Shown: positions 49,503 through 52,344 of the stretch, piece by piece
Numbering within the stretch: the first letter of the stretch is position 1
Layout of the letters: every line of letters begins with the position of its first letter
Origin: Actinomycetota bacterium
GTDB taxonomy: Bacteria; Actinomycetota; Acidimicrobiia; Acidimicrobiales; AC-9
NCBI GenBank assembly: GCA_005888295.1
Contig: VAWP01000041.1
Span: 1 to 52,344 of the forward strand
DNA: 52,344 nucleotides
Direction: 5' to 3'
Position numbers and translations under genes: made by a program
Notes under the pieces: model-generated
The model's database searches: none
The model's input: the letters and a program-made list of their open reading frames with translations, nothing else
What the model was told of the DNA's origin: nothing

Positions 49503-50766
49503 TCACGCTCCCTGTTGCGGCGTGGCGACCGGCTGCTCCGCCGCAGGTGTCGTGAAGCCATAGCCCTGTGCTCGCAACGTGTCGATGAGAGGTCGCAGTA
49601 TGGCGACGGTGTGCGAGCGGTCACCCCCGCCGTCGTGGAGGAGGATGATCGCCCCCGGACGGACGCCCGCGAGGATCCGCTGGAGCAGCACTCCTGGAGC
49701 AGGACGGAGGTAGTCCTCGGAGTCGATCGTCCAGAACAGAACGCGGAGGCCCCGTTGATGGGCGGCCTCGATGATCGCCGGCGACAGGGTTCCGCCCGGC
49801 GGTCGGTAGAAGCTCGTCTGAACGCCGGCCGCGCCAACGATGGCGTCCGCCCCCGCGTCGATCTCGCGGGCGATCCTCCCCGGCGAGGCCCGGTCGAGAT
49901 GCTCGTCGTGGTCCAGGGTGTGATCACACAACGTCTCGTGCTGGGCCAGCTCGGACCTGACGAGGTCCGGGTGCGCCTGCACGTGGATGCCGACGAGGCA
50001 GAACGTCCCCGGTACGTGCTCGTCGGCCAGGATGCTCAGCACCGCCGGCGTCCACAGCGGGTCCGGCCCGTCGTCGAAGGTGAGGGAGACGACCTTGGTG
50101 CCCTCGGGTTGGCCCGTCACCGGCGGACCGGCGATGCTCCGGGATCGGACCTCGCCGCTGACGCTGCCGACCATGTCCAGCTCCAGGGCCGACCGACCCG
50201 GACGCCACAGCGTCCGCTCGACGTCGGGCAAGCCTGGGCTGGTGCTGAACAGGTACCGGGGTACCACCGGCTCGACCCCTGACGGCTCGTCCACCTGCAC
50301 GTGGTCACCGGATCTGAGAGCGCTGGCGAGCGTGGCCGGACGCCCGTCGACCTGCACCCGCAGCTCGGATCGGTTGGCGCTCAGCAGCCGGTGGGTGACG
50401 ACCGAGTACAGGGACCCGACGGGAGGACTCACGTGCGCCGACCTGAGCACCTCGGCGACAGTCGCCCGAGGAGGAAGGCTCACTCGACGGCCGTCCCAGC
50501 AGGGTGACGCCGGCTATCACACCTGCGAGCACCAGGCCGATCGGCACGAGGGACGCCTTGCGGCGACGCCGGTCGATGACCGCGACGCGGATCCGGCTCC
50601 TCACGACCGAGGGGCGGACACGACGCTGATGCGCCTGCTGGTCGCCGGTGCTCGCTCGCCTGCCGGAGCCAGCCGCCACACCGCGGAGCGCCCGCCACGC
50701 ATGCGCCAGGCCGTGGCGCACCCTGGTGCGGATCCGGCGCCGCCTCCGCACCGCTTCCGGGCCCAT
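49503..50766 (-). CDS. membrane-anchored polysaccharide deacetylase, probably frameshifted near 50490
   Basis: Two abutting frames appear to be one gene. From ATG 50766 (GTGGGG about 6 nt upstream) an Arg-rich cytoplasmic segment leads to one membrane span (SLVPIGLVLAGVIAGVTLLG). The frame then changes by +1 near 50484-50500. The rest reads TVAEVLRSAHV onward, a small DUF348/ubiquitin-like module (about 60 residues). The NodB domain follows: SLTFDDGPDPLWTP, metal His in CDHTLDHDEHLDR, FYRPPGG and LLHDGGG. The GTG at 50483 could start a separate 326-residue protein, but it has no ribosome site and would leave the anchor stranded. Likely deacetylates a cell-wall glycan outside the membrane. Confidence 0.75.
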
Positions 50767-50815
50767 GAGCGCACCCCACAGTGACGAGACGAGGTGCACA
50801 CAGCGATGGTACGAG

Positions 50816-51715
50816 CTACGCGCCCCCGCGATGGAGCACATCCGCGACCGCGGCGCGCATCGCCGCCACGGGGGCGCCCTCACCGGTCCAGAGCTCGAAG
50901 GCCAGCGCAGCCTGATGCACGAGCATGCCCACCCCGTTCGCGGCCGCGACCCCTCGCCGCCGGGCCGCCTCGAGCAGGGGGGTGGTGGCGGGGTGGTACA
51001 CGAGATCGACGAGCAGCTGGCCTGTAGCGAGAAGCCCCGGGTCCACGAGCGACGACGTGCCGCCGGTGTCGGTCTCGCCGCTGGCCGGTGGTGCCTCCCG
51101 TCCGTCGTCGCCACGACCGTGCGCCGTCATCCCGAGCGGCGTGGCGTTCACCACGAGATCCATGCCCTCGATCTCCGCTGGCTGGCCCACCCGTCCCACG
51201 GGGCCGGCGAGGGCAGCCGCGGCTCGGCCGCGCTCCAGGGTGCGGTTCACCACCACCACCTCGCGCGCCCCGGCCTGCGACAGCGCCAGCACCACGGCTC
51301 GGCCCGCTCCCCCGGCGCCGACCACCAGACAGCGGCGCCCGGACGGGTCGAAGCCGTGCTCGGAACGGACCGCATCGAGGAAGCCCTGCCCGTCGGTGCT
51401 CTCCCCGATCAGCTCGTCGTGGCGTCGCACCACGGTGTTCACCGCCCGAAGGGTCGTCGCCGTCGGTGAGCAGCGGTGGAGCGCCTCGGCGACAGCGGTC
51501 TTGTGCGGCATGGTCACCGACAGACCCTCGACGCCGAGCGCCGCCGCCCCGGCCAGCGCTTCTCGAGCCCGTCCGGCGGGAACCGGCAGCGCGACGTAGG
51601 CCCAGTCCAGGCCCAGGGCCGAGAAGGCGGCGTTGTGCAGCACCGGCGAGAGCGAATGGCGCACTGGATCCCCGATGACCCCCGCCAGTCGGGTGGCAGC
51701 GGTCGGCCAGACCAC
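50816..51715 (-). CDS. aroE: shikimate dehydrogenase
   Basis: NADPH-dependent reduction of 3-dehydroshikimate in the chorismate pathway, which feeds the trp genes of this window. 299 residues. Substrate site HSLSPVLHN, catalytic Lys72 in VTMPHKTAVAEAL and Asp in GESTDGQGF. The cofactor loop is VVGAGGAGRAVVLAL, with NATPLGM and LVYHPATTPLL in the C-terminal half. GTG 51715 lies 5 nt after the mltG stop. The mltG-aroE order is common in Actinobacteria. Confidence 0.95.
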   Translation of the reverse strand: MVWPTAATRLAGVIGDPVRHSLSPVLHNAAFSALGLDWAYVALPVPAGRAREALAGAAALGVEGLSVTMPHKTAVAEALHRCSPTATTLRAVNTVVRRHDELIGESTDGQGFLDAVRSEHGFDPSGRRCLVVGAGGAGRAVVLALSQAGAREVVVVNRTLERGRAAAALAGPVGRVGQPAEIEGMDLVVNATPLGMTAHGRGDDGREAPPASGETDTGGTSSLVDPGLLATGQLLVDLVYHPATTPLLEAARRRGVAAANGVGMLVHQAALAFELWTGEGAPVAAMRAAVADVLHRGGA

Positions 51716-51720
51716 GCTCG

Positions 51721-52344
51721 TCAGCCCAGGCCGCGCTGGTGAGCCAGAGCGATGTTGGCCTGCTGCTCGGCGAACGTGGTGGAGAACGCCTCGCTTCCGT
51801 CGGGCGAGACCACGACGAAGTACAGCCACGTGCCGGGGGTCGGGTTCATGGCGGCCGCCAAGGCGGCCTCCGACGGTGTGGCGATCGGCGTCGGTGGCAG
51901 GCCGGGCACCCGATAGGTGTTGTAGGGCGAGGCGATGCTGAAGTCCGGCTTGTTCAACGTGGTCACGTGCCCACCGAGGGCGTAGACCACGGTCGAGTCG
52001 AGCTGGAGCGGCATGCCCTTGGCCAGTCGGTTGTAGATCACCTGGGCCACGCGACCTTCGTCAACGGGAATCTTGGCCTCGCGCTCGATGATCGACGCCA
52101 CGATCACCGCCTGGTACGGAGTGATCTTCAGCCGGGCCGCCTGCTGGGCGAGCCCGATCGCGTTGGCTTCGCTGTCGAAGGCGGCGACCATCTGGCCGAC
52201 GATGGTCAGGTCGTCCGTACCGGGCTTGAAGGAGTAGGTGGCCGGTTGGATGAGCCCCTCCAGGCTCGTGCTGCCGGGGGGCGAGAACACCGAGCGGACC
52301 CGGCCGCTGCCGGCGGCAGCCAGAAAGCCCGCTCCAGAGTGGCC
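51721..52344 (-). CDS. mltG: endolytic murein transglycosylase MltG, C-terminal part (runs off right edge)
   Basis: At least 207 residues of the YceG/MltG family; the frame stays open to the window edge, so the start and membrane anchor lie outside. GSTSLEGLIQPATYSF, the catalytic Glu in VASIIEREA, VIYNRLAKGMPLQLDSTVVYAL, SPYNTYRVPGLPPTPI and NPTPGTWLYFVV are diagnostic. Cuts nascent glycan strands to end their polymerisation. An internal GTG at 52290 is not the start because homology continues upstream of it. Confidence 0.93.
   Translation of the reverse strand, partial: GHSGAGFLAAAGSGRVRSVFSPPGSTSLEGLIQPATYSFKPGTDDLTIVGQMVAAFDSEANAIGLAQQAARLKITPYQAVIVASIIEREAKIPVDEGRVAQVIYNRLAKGMPLQLDSTVVYALGGHVTTLNKPDFSIASPYNTYRVPGLPPTPIATPSEAALAAAMNPTPGTWLYFVVVSPDGSEAFSTTFAEQQANIALAHQRGLG

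Overview
High-GC, almost entirely protein-coding window from an actinobacterium. A mycothiol synthase, a WhiB regulator, Actinobacteria-style mltG-aroE order, many GTG starts and 4-nt ATGA/GTGA overlaps support this. The gene set would suit an uncultured Acidimicrobiia-like lineage, but that rank is an inference. I see no rRNA, tRNA, CRISPR array, insertion sequence or phage genes.

Layout. 1-573: 5' part of a helix-turn-helix/LAGLIDADG-like gene running off the left edge, then a possible 36-residue membrane peptide. 574-4862: type II fatty-acid synthesis operon fabD-fabH-fabG-acpP-fabF, with FabD fused to a lipoyl-like domain. 4915-8726: interrupted ubiB/aarF kinase, fluoride channel pair crcB-DUF190-crcB, acyl-CoA dehydrogenase. 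8695-12488 (minus): trpC-trpF-trpB-trpA plus a small HIT-like protein. 12568-14661: OmpR-type two-component system. 14639-16290 (minus): lipoprotein and YgfZ. 16335-18465: fused trpE-trpG with a frameshift. 18446-24791 (minus): histidine genes hisD-C-B-H-A-F, and hisI coupled to a GroES-like gene, with a plus-strand hydrolase in between. 24926-29242: small protein, nth, mshD, VIT-family transporter, rlmN, small membrane protein. 29282-32583 (minus): radical SAM/SPASM enzyme, a methyltransferase with a cysteine-bearing N-terminal region, and a Tat lipoprotein in which every histidine sits in a His-x-Asp motif. 32716-36423 (minus): Ser/Thr kinase, WhiB, alpha/beta hydrolase, DMT transporter. 36451-39358: polysaccharide deacetylase, polyprenyl-phosphate sugar synthase, UPF0104 flippase-like protein. 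39377-44269 (minus): polyphosphate module ppk, CYTH-CHAD, NUDIX, membrane protein. 44325-49501: enoyl-CoA hydratase, FtsW-like protein, RodA with a bifunctional-nuclease-domain protein, MscS channel. 49503-52344 (minus): second deacetylase (interrupted), aroE, and mltG running off the right edge.

Two things stand out. First, the three-gene unit at 29282-32583 is the best candidate for an undescribed system. It looks like a peptide- or protein-modification cassette acting on a His-x-Asp-repeat lipoprotein exported by Tat. Second, at least four conserved genes (fabH twice, ubiB, trpEG, hisI), and perhaps the second deacetylase, lack short internal segments of about 13-20 codons. Some of these gaps shift the frame. 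This looks more like a systematic assembly or template artefact than independent gene decay, and it should be resolved with reads before any function is inferred.
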